Notes: generated by a model from the letters alone, not told the origin. A stretch of 64,000 nt of DNA from Hafnia alvei (GCF_964063325.1 NZ_OZ061315.1:4216001-4280000); one strand, 5' to 3'. Positions 53,799 through 63,716 are shown, numbered from the stretch's first letter. Program-made: numbers and translations.

Positions 53799-55454
53799 TT
53801 ATGCGTCTACAAGCCAATAAATACTTTCATATGGCCGCAGTGACTGAGGAACTTCGCCTTGCTGAGGGTAATTGCTCATCAGCACACGCCCCTGTTTCGG
53901 CAACTCGCCGCTTATCTCCAGCGTCTGCGTTTGCGCGCTCAGGTTGGCCAATACATATAGGCTTTTCCCCTGATAACTACGACGGTAACACCACTGCGCC
54001 GGATGGCTCGGCAGCAAATCCTCATAGTCGCCGTGGGTCAGCAACGGCAATTGCTGGCGCAGCTTAATCAGCGCTTGATAGCAGTAATAAACCGACGTTT
54101 CATCGGCGACCGCCGCCTGAGCGTTAATCTCGGTATAATTACTCGCAGGTTCTATCCACGGCGTTCCCTGCGTAAAGCCCGCATTTGGGCTGGCATTCCA
54201 CTGCATTGGGGTGCGGCTGTTATCACGTGATTTAGTCGCCAGAATCGCTAACAGTTCTGCGCTGTCTCGCCCCTGCTCGCTAAGCTCTCGGAACATATTC
54301 AGGCTTTCAACATCGCGGTACTGTTCGATATCGGTAAAGCCCGGGTTAGTCATACCCAGCTCTTCGCCCTGATAAATATACGGCGTGCCTTGCATGCCAT
54401 GCAGCACCATCGCCAGCATTTTTGCCGACAGGCTGCGTGATTCACCTTCATCACCAAAACGCGACACAATACGCGGCTGATCGTGGTTACACCAGAACAG
54501 CGCGTTCCACGCTCGGTTATGCATTCCCTGCTGCCAATAGGCAAAAATCTTTTTCAACTCAACGTAGTCTGGCTTCGCCAGCGTCCATTTTTCACCACCG
54601 GGGTAATCCACCTTCAGATGATGAAAATTAAACGTCATCGAAAGCTCACTGCCGTCTAGCGCCGCATAGCGCTGACAATGCTCAAGCTGCGTCGATGACA
54701 TTTCGCCAACGGTCATTAAGCCCCGAGGCTTAAACACATCACGGCCAAACTCGCTGAGAAACTCATGAATACGTGGGCCGTCAGTATAAAAACGACGCCC
54801 GTCACCTTGCAGATCGTCTGGGAAATCCTGCTGCTTAGACACCAGATTGATCACGTCTAAACGCAAACCATCAACGCCTTTGTCCGCCCAGAAATGACAC
54901 ACGGCTTTCAGTGCTTCACGCACCGGCGGATGCTCCCAGTTGAGATCTGCCTGCTGCGGCGCGAATAAGTGCAGATAATATTTCTCTGCGCTTTCAGACC
55001 ATTGCCACGCGTTGCCGCCAAATTTAGACCGCCAATTATTCGGCAACGCCTGCGCTTCACCGTCACGCCAAATATAAAAATTATGCTTCTCGTGGCTAGG
55101 ATCCTGCGCCGCAACAAACCATGGATGCTGAGTCGAGGTATGGTTAAATACCATGTCCATCACGATACGCATTCCACGCTGATGGGCTTCATCAACCAAG
55201 CGCTCAAAATCTGCCATCGTTCCATAATCAGGATTGATGGCACAGTAATCAGCAACGTCATAGCCATTATCAATCTGCGGCGATGGATAAACCGGCGTCA
55301 GCCACAGTGCGCTCACGCCAAGGTTTTGCAGATAATCCAGACGCTGAATAATCCCGTTGAGATCGCCCGTGCCGCTGCCGGTACTGTCTTGAAAACTTTT
55401 CGGGTAGATTTGATAAATCACACCGTTTTGCCACCACGGCACTGTTTCGCTCAT
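53799..55454 (-). CDS. treC: Trehalose-6-phosphate hydrolase
   Basis: The protein of 551 residues matches TreC from end to end: MSETVPWWQNGVIYQIYPKS, the GH13 Asp region GVDGLRLDVINL, the acid/base Glu in MTVGEMSS, and FWCNHDQPR. It splits trehalose-6-phosphate into glucose and glucose-6-phosphate. Start at 55454 is preferred, since AGGA lies eight bases upstream, against two for the ATG at 55460. The gene follows treB by 55 bp in the same operon. Confidence 0.95.
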   Translation of the reverse strand: MSETVPWWQNGVIYQIYPKSFQDSTGSGTGDLNGIIQRLDYLQNLGVSALWLTPVYPSPQIDNGYDVADYCAINPDYGTMADFERLVDEAHQRGMRIVMDMVFNHTSTQHPWFVAAQDPSHEKHNFYIWRDGEAQALPNNWRSKFGGNAWQWSESAEKYYLHLFAPQQADLNWEHPPVREALKAVCHFWADKGVDGLRLDVINLVSKQQDFPDDLQGDGRRFYTDGPRIHEFLSEFGRDVFKPRGLMTVGEMSSTQLEHCQRYAALDGSELSMTFNFHHLKVDYPGGEKWTLAKPDYVELKKIFAYWQQGMHNRAWNALFWCNHDQPRIVSRFGDEGESRSLSAKMLAMVLHGMQGTPYIYQGEELGMTNPGFTDIEQYRDVESLNMFRELSEQGRDSAELLAILATKSRDNSRTPMQWNASPNAGFTQGTPWIEPASNYTEINAQAAVADETSVYYCYQALIKLRQQLPLLTHGDYEDLLPSHPAQWCYRRSYQGKSLYVLANLSAQTQTLEISGELPKQGRVLMSNYPQQGEVPQSLRPYESIYWLVDA

Positions 55455-55509
55455 CGTCATATTCCTATATTCACTCTACGGCCACGAGACTCGCAGCCGT
55501 ATTCATTCG

Positions 55510-56925
55510 TTATACTGGCAACTCGCCGCGTTTCTGTTTGCGCTTATAAATCAAAATAGTAAGGGCAAGAGGCACCACAATCGCAACCACCATCGCCACG
55601 GCATAAATTCCCCAGAATTTCGGTTGGATAGAGAGGATACCCGGCAATCCACCCACGCCGATGCCGTTAGCCATCACGCCAAACAAACCGCAAATCAATC
55701 CGGCGCAGGCACCGCCAATCATGGCGCACAGCATCGGGAAGCGATATTTAAGGTTGATGCCGTACATCGCAGGCTCGGTAACGCCGAGGTAGGCAGAAAT
55801 CGCCGCAGGCACCGAAATTTCACGTTCGTTAGCTTTCCGGCTAATGAAAATAATCGCCAACACGGCAGAGGCTTGAGCAATATTCGACAGCGCGATAATC
55901 GGCCATACCGGCGTTCCGCCCATGCTTTGCACCATCTGCATATCGATCGCCAGCGTTGTCTGATGCACGCCGGTGACCACCAACGGCGCGTACAGGAAGC
56001 CAAACAGCGCCGCGCCAATCGGAGCAAAACTGCCGGTCATCACCGCTTTCACACCCCAAGCAACGCCGTCGCCGATCATGCGGCCAAACGGGCCAATCAG
56101 GGTATGCGCCAAGAACACCGCCAGAAGCAACGACGTCACCGGCACGACCACCAGATACAGATAATCTGGGATTAGGCGCTTCAAGCGGGTCTCAATCCAA
56201 CCCAAGGCCAAACCCGCCATCACGGATGGAATCACCTGCGCTTGGTAGCCAACTTTTTCAATCGTGAACCAGCCAAAATTCCATACTTCAGGCAGCTGCT
56301 GGCCCAGCATGTATGAATTCATCAACTGTGGAGAAACCAACGTAATCCCCAGCACAATACCGAGGATCGGCGTACCGCCCATCTTCTTCACCGTTGACCA
56401 GCAAATTCCCACCGGCAGATAGAAGAATATCGCTTCGCCCAGCAGCCACAGGAAGTCATAAACCGTTTTCCACGCCGGGTGTAATGCCGTCAGCGGTTGC
56501 CCATCTACCAACGGGATGTCGCCGATCACATTACGGAAACCAAGGATCAAACCGCCGCTGATTAACGCAGGCAGTAACGGGAAGAAGATCTCGGCAAAAT
56601 GCGAAATCGCAATTTCCCACCAGCTCATATTCTGGCGAGCGGCTTTTTTAGCCTGCTCTTTGTTACTGGCATCGACGTGTGCCGTGTTAATCAACGCCTG
56701 ATACCAATCACCTACGTCCGTGCCAATAACGACCTGAAATTGCCCTGCATTGGTGAAACAGCCCTTCACCATCGGCAATTCTTCAATCTTTTTAGGCGCA
56801 GCCAGCGCCGGATCGTTCAGTACAAACCGCAGTCGGGTAAGGCAATGACTGACGGTAGCAATATTTTCACGCCCGCCCACCAGTGCGATCAGCCGATCAA
56901 CCTGATCTTGTTTTACCTTGCTCAT
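55510..56925 (-). CDS. treB: Trehalose PTS permease, EIIBC component
   Basis: The 471-residue protein starts at 56925 (MSKVKQDQVDRLIALVGG) with AGGT upstream. The frame to 56991 is longer without support. The EIIB domain holds the phospho-Cys in SHCLTRLRF (about residue 28). An EIIC domain of about ten membrane helices follows, with GVTEPAMYGINLKYRFP. It takes up trehalose as trehalose-6-phosphate, relying on a separate EIIA(Glc). The TreR-type operator lies about 115 bp upstream. No treR gene is next to it. Confidence 0.95.
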   Translation of the reverse strand: MSKVKQDQVDRLIALVGGRENIATVSHCLTRLRFVLNDPALAAPKKIEELPMVKGCFTNAGQFQVVIGTDVGDWYQALINTAHVDASNKEQAKKAARQNMSWWEIAISHFAEIFFPLLPALISGGLILGFRNVIGDIPLVDGQPLTALHPAWKTVYDFLWLLGEAIFFYLPVGICWSTVKKMGGTPILGIVLGITLVSPQLMNSYMLGQQLPEVWNFGWFTIEKVGYQAQVIPSVMAGLALGWIETRLKRLIPDYLYLVVVPVTSLLLAVFLAHTLIGPFGRMIGDGVAWGVKAVMTGSFAPIGAALFGFLYAPLVVTGVHQTTLAIDMQMVQSMGGTPVWPIIALSNIAQASAVLAIIFISRKANEREISVPAAISAYLGVTEPAMYGINLKYRFPMLCAMIGGACAGLICGLFGVMANGIGVGGLPGILSIQPKFWGIYAVAMVVAIVVPLALTILIYKRKQKRGELPV

Positions 56926-57039
56926 ATTGAGTACCTGTAGAGTCGTTCTGATTTCAGAGTAACGTGGATCGGCGCCATACATTCGATCCATAAAAACTGA
57001 GTTGCATAAAGCGTAGTCACAATGACTCTTTTATGAAAC

Positions 57040-57053
57040 GGGAACGTTCCCGA
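57040..57053. promoter_or_regulatory. TreR-type operator of treBC
   Basis: The perfect palindrome CGGGAACGTTCCCG lies 115 bp upstream of treB. LacI-family TreR binds sequences of this type with a central CG. Binding is relieved by trehalose-6-phosphate. Confidence 0.85.
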
Positions 57054-57082
57054 AACTAGGTGTTGATCACAAGAATTGTGGT

Positions 57083-57114
57083 GGGGGAGGAGGGAGGGGG
57101 AGGAGAATAAAGGG
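57083..57114 (+). other. G-rich tract upstream of the treB operator
   Basis: Runs of five, three, five and three G lie within 32 bases, a layout that could form a G-quadruplex on the plus strand. It is next to the TreR palindrome and is not part of a gene I believe in. Confidence 0.4.
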
Positions 57115-57235
57115 CAAGAAATTGCGGATTTATCTTCTATGGTGAAAGATTTCGTACGCCAGTCTCTCTTAGAACAGTTAAAGGTTTCGTACGCCGAATA
57201 TACCGAGTTTCACATAGACATAGTGCTGGCGTCCG

Positions 57236-57665
57236 AGCAAGGCGGCTCAATCGCCGCCGCCTTGCATCCGGGCTTGGCACCGTTCCTCAGCCTGCTTCGC
57301 AGGTTCCCTCATCTCGTCATTCCGGCTTTAACGGAACGAACGACAATCGGCATCCATGCCTCCGTCGTTCTTTTGCCGACGTCCAGTCGGCGAATCCTAG
57401 CCTGCATTCCTCGATTCGGCTGAAGAACAACGTGCCGGAAAAGACAAAAGACAAAACCCTATCTGGTTTCTTGTTTAATTTTAGGTGGTTAGAGCAGTGG
57501 AAACAGGATGTTTTCACTAGGGGAGGAGGCGCCAGGGATGGCGCATGCCGACCCGGCGCGGAGATGGCATCTCGGATAAAAGCGCGCGAGTTGAGAGCCC
57601 CCGCGCAACGGGGCTCTCATCGGACGCCTACGCCATTGGTCTCATGGGAGCACATTTGCTCACTG
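57236..57665. repeat. Hairpin-rich non-coding element between treB and glpC
   Basis: At least seven inverted repeats lie in series: GCAAGGCGGC/GCCGCCTTGC (57237-57265), CCTGC/GCAGG (57291-57303), GCCGAC/GTCGGC (57375-57391), GTGGAAAC/GTTTTCAC (57497-57517), GCGCCA/TGGCGC (57529-57544), GAGAT/ATCTC (57561-57573) and GAGAGCCCC/GGGGCTCTC (57593-57618). Frames here (up to 115 codons) lack good starts and look like chance. It resembles a large enterobacterial intergenic repeat or a structured RNA, but I can name no family. treR is expected near here and is missing. Confidence 0.55.
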
Positions 57666-57724
57666 GCGGACGAAATCTTTCACTGATCCAACATATACAG
57701 CACTAGCGACTGGCGGGCGAAACC

Positions 57725-58924
57725 TTACCCCAACGCCCGCGCCAGCAACGAAATCGGATGCTCGCATTTCTTACTCGTCGACATCTCAATCTGCCACTTG
57801 CAGGTTTCGCAATCCGTTACCACCAGATCCACCCCGCTCTCTTCGATCTGGCGGAATAACCCAGCGCCAATTCCCTGCGATGTTTCATAGTTCTCTTTCT
57901 TGAAACCATAAGTTCCTGCAATACCACAGCATTGGGAATCTAGAACCGTCAGCTCCACGCCGGGGATCATTTGCAGCAGCGCCAGCGTATACGGCGTCCA
58001 GCCCATTTTTTCCATATGACACGGCGTGTGGTAAGCGATCTTCATCGGCGTCGATTTCAGCTTTAACTCACGCCCACCGTCTAATAATCGATAGAGATAG
58101 CGCGTTGCCAGCTCAACGTGTTCACGCACCTGTGTGGTATCCACATCCAGCACGTGCGGATATTCATCACGGATGGTAAATGCACAGGTTGAGGAGGTTG
58201 CAACCACCGGAATACCTTTGCCAATCACGGCATCGGTCAAAGACTCTGCGTTAACGCGAGCCTGCTTTTTCGCCTGTTCGATAAATCCATTCGCAATCAG
58301 TGGTACGCCGCAGCATTTCTCACGCTTCAACAGCTGCACGCCGATACCCATGGCGTTAAACACGCTGACCAAATCTTTGCCGAGCTGCGGATGGTTATAG
58401 TTAACGAAACAACCGTGGAAGAACGCCACCTGTTCGGCGAACTTAGCCTGTTCTGCGGCCTGTTTTTTGTACCAGTGACGGAATGTCCCCAGCGAATATT
58501 TCGGCAACTCGCGGCGATGGTCGATCTTCAGTGCTTTGTCTAACAGCTTGCGCACCGGTTTAAGACCGGTGGTCATATTCACAATCGGCGCGAACGGCGT
58601 TGATAGCGTCCCCATCAGATCGGTATGGCTGAGAATCGCATCACGCAGCGTTGGTTTATGCTGGCTATAATTCGCTTTAGCTCGTTGAATAATATCGCCA
58701 ATTTTTACGTCTGACGGACAAGCAACCTCACAGCGTTTGCAGTTGGTACAGTATTTCAATGCATCATCATAAAGCAGAGGATCTTTCAAACGCAGGCGTT
58801 CACCGTCTGGCCCCGCCTGCTTTGGCCCTGGATAATTCGGGTTAACCTTCGCCACCGGACAATAAGTAGTGCACACCGTGCACTTAATGCAGTTTTCGAA
58901 GCTGTTATCTGCGAGCAGGTTCAT
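57725..58924 (-). CDS. glpC: Anaerobic glycerol-3-phosphate dehydrogenase subunit C (GlpC)
   Basis: The 399-residue protein has two 4Fe-4S clusters near the N-terminus, CIKCTVCTTYCP and CTNCKRCEVACPSD. Two CCG blocks follow (EKCCGVPL, SQCCGIAGTYG), the mark of the HdrD-like domain. GlpC docks the GlpA-GlpB dimer to the membrane and passes electrons to menaquinone. Its ATG overlaps the glpB stop (ATGA). It is the last gene of glpABC. Confidence 0.96.
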   Translation of the reverse strand: MNLLADNSFENCIKCTVCTTYCPVAKVNPNYPGPKQAGPDGERLRLKDPLLYDDALKYCTNCKRCEVACPSDVKIGDIIQRAKANYSQHKPTLRDAILSHTDLMGTLSTPFAPIVNMTTGLKPVRKLLDKALKIDHRRELPKYSLGTFRHWYKKQAAEQAKFAEQVAFFHGCFVNYNHPQLGKDLVSVFNAMGIGVQLLKREKCCGVPLIANGFIEQAKKQARVNAESLTDAVIGKGIPVVATSSTCAFTIRDEYPHVLDVDTTQVREHVELATRYLYRLLDGGRELKLKSTPMKIAYHTPCHMEKMGWTPYTLALLQMIPGVELTVLDSQCCGIAGTYGFKKENYETSQGIGAGLFRQIEESGVDLVVTDCETCKWQIEMSTSKKCEHPISLLARALG

Positions 58925-60192
58925 AGCGCACCCTCCGCTTTTGCCAAAATATGTTCTGCCGCATGCAGCGCCGTTAGCATTGATACTCCTGCACCACAGC
59001 CTTGCTGAATAGGGTCGTATCCCCCTAGAACGGCACCAATCACCCGTAGATTACTCACTGCTTTACCACCTATCGTTGGGCGCAACTGCTCATCGGTACT
59101 CACACCAAACTGCAAATACGGCTGAGGCGCGAACATATTTTCAGTGCTCCAGCTAGCACGTTCGTTTTCACTAATAACGTCTAAGCCGAACACGGGCTCA
59201 GTAACACCGTTGAAATCAGCCTTGAGTCCATTGCTGAAGAAACTGCCGCTCGCCAGAACCACATTTTTTGCCCGTAAAGGAATATCGGTGTGATTACGCG
59301 TGTAAATTCTCGCCTCTTTACCCTCGTCCAGATCGGCTCTTAACACCGCATCACCGGGCATAATCACCCCGCCCAACGCCTGAAAACGACGGCGTAGCAG
59401 ATGATGCAAACGCATTCCCAGCACCGATGGCGGCAGCGTTGGCAGTAGCAATAGCGGCACCCTTACCCGCGAACGTAAATGTTCTAATGCATCAGCTTGT
59501 TCCATACCCACGCAGGCAGGCATGATGATGGCATCCACCTGCTGGGCAAGGCGGTTAAGTTCGTCAATCAACAGCTGTTGGTTTTCAGGCAAATCCAGCA
59601 CTCGCGCTATATTCACCGCGCGGAATTCACTTGGGTTATTGCGTAAACGATCTAACGCGGGCAGCGTGAGCTCCGCAATTTTGGTTTCCACGCCCTGCTC
59701 GGCTAACGAATTCGCTACCAAATGCGGCTGAAAATCGAGGAACCCTTCAATACCGGCAACCAGCACGCGTTCCCACGGCAGCGGCTGCTCCAATGCGCTC
59801 ACCGGCACTTCGTTTGGGCTCAGCCACGTTGCTCTGCGCGTTCCCAACGGCGTAACACGTAAATGGTTTTGTTGGCAGCTTCCAACCAATGCCAGCCCGC
59901 TGCGCTCCAGTAAACGTTCAGATTCAGCCGCATAACGCACCACCGCATCATGGCCCATTAAGCTATAAGGATGCTGCGGCGCCTGAGCCGCCAGAGAGGC
60001 CAACGCGGCTAGCGGTTGCTCAACTGCGCTGCCGTCGGGCAGATGGCATAACAAATCCAGCGAACCAGAAGAAAAATGCAGCGCGCTTTGACCCGAACTT
60101 ACAATGGCGCATTTTTGCCCAGCCTCGGCTAATCGAATACCGCACAATAGCCCTGCTAAACCGCCGCCAATCATTACCGTGTCAAATTTCAT
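58921..60192 (-). CDS. glpB: Anaerobic glycerol-3-phosphate dehydrogenase subunit B (GlpB)
   Basis: The start at 60192 (MKFDTVMIGGGLAGLLCG) is placed seven bases after AGGAG and matches GlpB. The ATG at 60198 is too close to the ribosome-binding site. The 423-residue flavoprotein has the N-terminal Rossmann glycines and LASGSFFSNGL near the middle. It works with GlpA and GlpC in anaerobic glycerol-3-phosphate oxidation. It overlaps the end of glpA by 11 bases and the glpC start by four. Confidence 0.95.
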   Translation of the reverse strand: MKFDTVMIGGGLAGLLCGIRLAEAGQKCAIVSSGQSALHFSSGSLDLLCHLPDGSAVEQPLAALASLAAQAPQHPYSLMGHDAVVRYAAESERLLERSGLALVGSCQQNHLRVTPLGTRRATWLSPNEVPVSALEQPLPWERVLVAGIEGFLDFQPHLVANSLAEQGVETKIAELTLPALDRLRNNPSEFRAVNIARVLDLPENQQLLIDELNRLAQQVDAIIMPACVGMEQADALEHLRSRVRVPLLLLPTLPPSVLGMRLHHLLRRRFQALGGVIMPGDAVLRADLDEGKEARIYTRNHTDIPLRAKNVVLASGSFFSNGLKADFNGVTEPVFGLDVISENERASWSTENMFAPQPYLQFGVSTDEQLRPTIGGKAVSNLRVIGAVLGGYDPIQQGCGAGVSMLTALHAAEHILAKAEGAL

Positions 60193-61837
60193 TGTCATTC
60201 TCCTGAACGTCCTGATTCAGCGCGGGTGCTTCCATGCCGCATAAACCTTGATAAACCCAAGCCGTAAATTCGCTTTCGCGCAGCGCGTCGCCCCACGCTA
60301 TTGGACGCACGCCTTTCCAACGTTCATTAAGGAAATGAGAGAGCTGATCGATAGATTGCTTCGGCGTGGTAACTTTAAAACGATTAAGCAGACCCGCGGC
60401 GCGGCAGGCGCAAAGCTCGCCCTGACAGGTGCCCATGCCGACACGGGTACGTCGGCGTAAATCCACCAGATTATTCACCGTCAGAGAATCAACCGCATAG
60501 CGCACTTCCCCAGCGGTTACGGCTTCACATTCACATACCAAACTGTTGCTAAGACGATCGCCGGCCAGCATACGATCGGCGCGATCGCCATGGCGATAAA
60601 CCGCCGAACCTCGGATCGTGGCAGGTAACGAAATCACCTTACGCAGCGTCTCTTCAGCTGAATGTTGCGATCCCGGCAGTGCTTCAGTCGCCGTGGTACA
60701 CGCAGTTGTAATACCGAGTTTCTCGCAGACTTTATCCGTGGCCCACTCCGCCATCAGGCGATAGGTCATCAGCTTGCCGCCGGTGATCGTGATAAAACCT
60801 TCTAGACCATCACGAACCGCATGATCCAGCAGCACAATGCCACGGCTCACGTTACGTCCGCTTGGGTCGTCATCGCTGGCAACCAACGGGCGCACGCCCG
60901 CATAGGCGCGCAAAATTCGCGTTCTCGCCAATTTAGGCGAAAGCTTCTCGCCCTCGCGGATCAAGATATCGACTTCTTCCGGCGTCACGATCATGTTGTC
61001 GATCTGATCGTAATCAATGTGCGTTGAGGTGGTGCCAATAAGCGAAATGGTATCGCCCGGAACCAAAATATCGGCATCGGCTGGCTTGCGGCAGCGGTTG
61101 ATCACCATATTGTTGATGCGATGACCAAGGATCAACAGCGCGCCTTTGGCTGGGAACATACGTACCCGCAAATCGGCATACTCAGCAATATGCTGGCCCC
61201 AGATCCCTGCGGCATTCACCACGATTTGCGCATGAATCTCATAACTTTCACGCGATTTATGGTCGATTACGCGCACGCCGGTAATGCGATCGCCATGGCG
61301 TAATAATCCGCTCACTTCATGATAGGTCAGCACCTGTGCGCCATGCTCGCGCGCATCCAACATATTGGCGGCGGTGAGGCGGAATGGGTCGACGGTACCA
61401 TCGGGCACGCGTACCGCGCCAATCAGAGCGGGGTTGGCCGCTGGCTCAAGGCGCAGCGCCTCTTTAGGATCAATGGCCTGAGCATCAATGCCCGCCTTCT
61501 GGCAGGCTTCGATAAAACCAGATTGAAAACCCAAATCATCTTCAGGAAGCGTGATAAACAGGCCATCTGAGCGTTCAACGCAGTGACGGGCAATGCGCTT
61601 AAGAATTTTGTTTTCTTCAATACATTCACGCGCGGATTCGCCGTCGGTTACCGCATAACGCGCACCGCTGTGCAAAAGGCCGTGATTGCGTCCCGTTGCG
61701 CCAGTCGCAATGTCGTGACGCTCTAATAAAATACAACGCAGGCCGCGGCGTGCGCAGTCACGTGCAATCCCTGCACCGGTCGCACCGCCCCCGATGATGA
61801 TGACATCAGTTTCTTGTGTCGCTGGGCTTTGTAGCAT
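60182..61837 (-). CDS. glpA: Anaerobic glycerol-3-phosphate dehydrogenase subunit A (GlpA)
   Basis: The 551-residue FAD enzyme begins with VIIIGGGATGAGIARDCARRGL. The C-terminus has a BFD-like Fe-S domain with CECEAVT and RRTRVGMGTCQGELCACR. It oxidises glycerol-3-phosphate to dihydroxyacetone phosphate when oxygen is absent. Length is near that of E. coli GlpA (542). It is the first gene of glpABC, transcribed away from glpT. Control by FNR, CRP and GlpR is known in E. coli, and a CRP-type site is in the shared region here. Confidence 0.96.
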   Translation of the reverse strand: MLQSPATQETDVIIIGGGATGAGIARDCARRGLRCILLERHDIATGATGRNHGLLHSGARYAVTDGESARECIEENKILKRIARHCVERSDGLFITLPEDDLGFQSGFIEACQKAGIDAQAIDPKEALRLEPAANPALIGAVRVPDGTVDPFRLTAANMLDAREHGAQVLTYHEVSGLLRHGDRITGVRVIDHKSRESYEIHAQIVVNAAGIWGQHIAEYADLRVRMFPAKGALLILGHRINNMVINRCRKPADADILVPGDTISLIGTTSTHIDYDQIDNMIVTPEEVDILIREGEKLSPKLARTRILRAYAGVRPLVASDDDPSGRNVSRGIVLLDHAVRDGLEGFITITGGKLMTYRLMAEWATDKVCEKLGITTACTTATEALPGSQHSAEETLRKVISLPATIRGSAVYRHGDRADRMLAGDRLSNSLVCECEAVTAGEVRYAVDSLTVNNLVDLRRRTRVGMGTCQGELCACRAAGLLNRFKVTTPKQSIDQLSHFLNERWKGVRPIAWGDALRESEFTAWVYQGLCGMEAPALNQDVQENDNEI

Positions 61838-61932
61838 GTGTGGCTCCCGACCTTATTCACAACAATGAATGTACTGATAAATAATTGTGCTTATTAAGAC
61901 ATAACCCACACAGAAATTGTTTGATAAGGAGC

Positions 61933-61995
61933 AAATACGCGCACAAAACGAAAGTGATTAGCGCGTATTTCACCATTTTTGTGATCATTATCACT
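61933..61995. promoter_or_regulatory. glpA-glpT shared control region: CRP site and perfect inverted repeat
   Basis: TGTGATCATTATCACT (61980-61995) matches the CRP consensus TGTGA-N6-TCAC. To its left, AAATACGCGC (61933-61942) and GCGCGTATTT (61961-61970) are perfect complements separated by 18 bases. That repeat is not a GlpR operator I recognise. Both operons, glpABC to the left and glpTQ to the right, should be controlled from here. In the rest of the gap (61838-62284) I could not fix GlpR sites. Confidence 0.75.
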
Positions 61996-62284
61996 AGATA
62001 CATATGATTTTTGGTTTCAAAAAATTAACTAACCGCTCAAAATCAGCATCGCATTCATAAAACTGTAACAATTTGCGCGATCTCTCACAGTAACGAAATG
62101 CGCGTTTGAATACTCTACGCTCGAAAAAGAAAATGGAATGACCACCACTAAACGGAAAATAGCGTAAGAAAACACCATTGCTGTTCTATTTTTTTGTTGG
62201 CACACAGCAAACCTTAACCGGGCTCACTGGGGAATCGGTTCAGGATACATATAAAGAAGAGAAAGCCATCGGAGGCATATCTAC

Positions 62285-63640
62285 ATGTTAAGTATTTTTA
62301 AACCCGCGGCGCACGCGAAGCGCTTGCCAGACGCACAGGTCGATCCGACCTATCGTCGTTTACGTTGGCAGATCTTCATGGGGATCTTCTTCGGATACGC
62401 CGCCTACTATCTGGTGCGTAAAAACTTTACGCTAGCAATGCCGTACCTTATCGAACAAGGTTTCTCTCGTGGCGATCTAGGCTTTGCCCTTTCAGGGATT
62501 TCAATCGCGTACGGCTTCTCGAAGTTCATTATGGGTTCCGTCTCTGACCGTTCGAACCCACGCGTGTTCTTACCTGCCGGCCTGATTCTGGCCGCCGCCG
62601 TGATGCTCTTTATGGGCTTTGTGCCATGGGCAACCTCCAGCATTGCAGTGATGTTCGTTCTGCTGTTCCTGTGTGGTTGGTTCCAAGGAATGGGATGGCC
62701 TCCATGTGGCCGTACCATGGTTCACTGGTGGTCACAGAAAGAGCGTGGCAGCATCGTTTCCGTGTGGAACTGTGCGCATAACGTCGGCGGCGGCCTGCCT
62801 CCACTGCTGTTCCTGTTGGGGATGGCGTGGTTTAACGACTGGCACGCTGCGCTGTATATGCCAGCCATCGCAGCCATTGTTGTTGCTCTGATTGCCTTCG
62901 GCCTGATGCGCGATACTCCGCAGTCTTGTGGTTTGCCACCGATTGAAGAGTACAAAAACGACTACCCGGATGATTACTCTGAGAAAGCCGAAGAAGAGCT
63001 GACCGCTAAGCAAATCTTCATGCAGTACGTGCTGCCGAACAAACTGCTGTGGTACATCGCTATCGCTAACGTGTTTGTTTATCTGCTGCGCTACGGCATT
63101 CTGGATTGGTCTCCAACCTATCTGAAAGAAGTGAAACACTTCGCGCTGGATAAATCCTCTTGGGCTTACTTCCTGTATGAATATGCGGGTATCCCAGGCA
63201 CGCTGCTGTGTGGCTGGATGTCGGATAAAGTGTTCCGCGGAAACCGTGGTGCCACCGGCGTGTTCTTCATGGTTCTGGTCACCATCGCCACCATCGTTTA
63301 CTGGATGAACCCAGCGGGCAATCCAGGCGTCGATATGGCTTGTATGATTATCATCGGCTTCCTGATTTACGGCCCAGTGATGCTCATCGGCCTGCACGCC
63401 TTAGAGCTGGCACCGAAAAAAGCAGCGGGTACCGCAGCGGGCTTTACCGGTCTGTTCGGTTATCTGGGTGGTTCGGTTGCAGCGAGCGCCATCGTGGGTT
63501 ACACCGTTGACTTCTTCGGCTGGGACGGCGGCTTTATGGTGATGATTGGCGGTAGCATCCTCGCCGTTATCCTGCTGTTAGTCGTGATGATCAACGAGAA
63601 AAAACATCACGAAGAAATCGCGGCAAACCGCGGAAACTAA
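62285..63640 (+). CDS. glpT: Glycerol-3-phosphate transporter GlpT
   Basis: The 451-residue major-facilitator protein has about 12 membrane helices and the OPA-family pattern: FGYAAYYLVRKNFTLAMPYL, SDRSNPRVFLPAGL and CGWFQGMGWPPCGRTMVHWW. It exchanges glycerol-3-phosphate for phosphate across the inner membrane. GGAGG lies upstream of the ATG at 62285. A terminator separates it from glpQ, but a partial read-through to glpQ is usual in glpTQ. Confidence 0.97.
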   Translation: MLSIFKPAAHAKRLPDAQVDPTYRRLRWQIFMGIFFGYAAYYLVRKNFTLAMPYLIEQGFSRGDLGFALSGISIAYGFSKFIMGSVSDRSNPRVFLPAGLILAAAVMLFMGFVPWATSSIAVMFVLLFLCGWFQGMGWPPCGRTMVHWWSQKERGSIVSVWNCAHNVGGGLPPLLFLLGMAWFNDWHAALYMPAIAAIVVALIAFGLMRDTPQSCGLPPIEEYKNDYPDDYSEKAEEELTAKQIFMQYVLPNKLLWYIAIANVFVYLLRYGILDWSPTYLKEVKHFALDKSSWAYFLYEYAGIPGTLLCGWMSDKVFRGNRGATGVFFMVLVTIATIVYWMNPAGNPGVDMACMIIIGFLIYGPVMLIGLHALELAPKKAAGTAAGFTGLFGYLGGSVAASAIVGYTVDFFGWDGGFMVMIGGSILAVILLLVVMINEKKHHEEIAANRGN

Positions 63641-63658
63641 TCTTTAAAAAGTTTCACT

Positions 63659-63695
63659 AGGCCGTGTCGTTGCTTCCTGCGCCACGGCCTTTTTT
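63659..63695 (+). terminator. Terminator between glpT and glpQ
   Basis: AGGCCGTG and CACGGCCT form a perfect 8-bp stem followed by six T, 19 bases after the glpT stop. Confidence 0.85.
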
Positions 63696-63716
63696 ATAAA
63701 AATAAGGAAAACCTCT

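Noticed and set aside
55624..56175. Plus-strand frame within treB, 183 codons
   Set aside because: Arg/His-rich mirror of the treB codons. No start site and no motif.
57076..57686. Three frames of 66 to 115 codons upstream of treB
   Set aside because: They lie over the hairpin-rich element, have poor starts and low-complexity products. The stem-loops explain the bases better.
62732..63397. Open frame of 221 codons antisense to glpT
   Set aside because: It is a mirror of the transporter codons, rich in His and Gln, with no family look.
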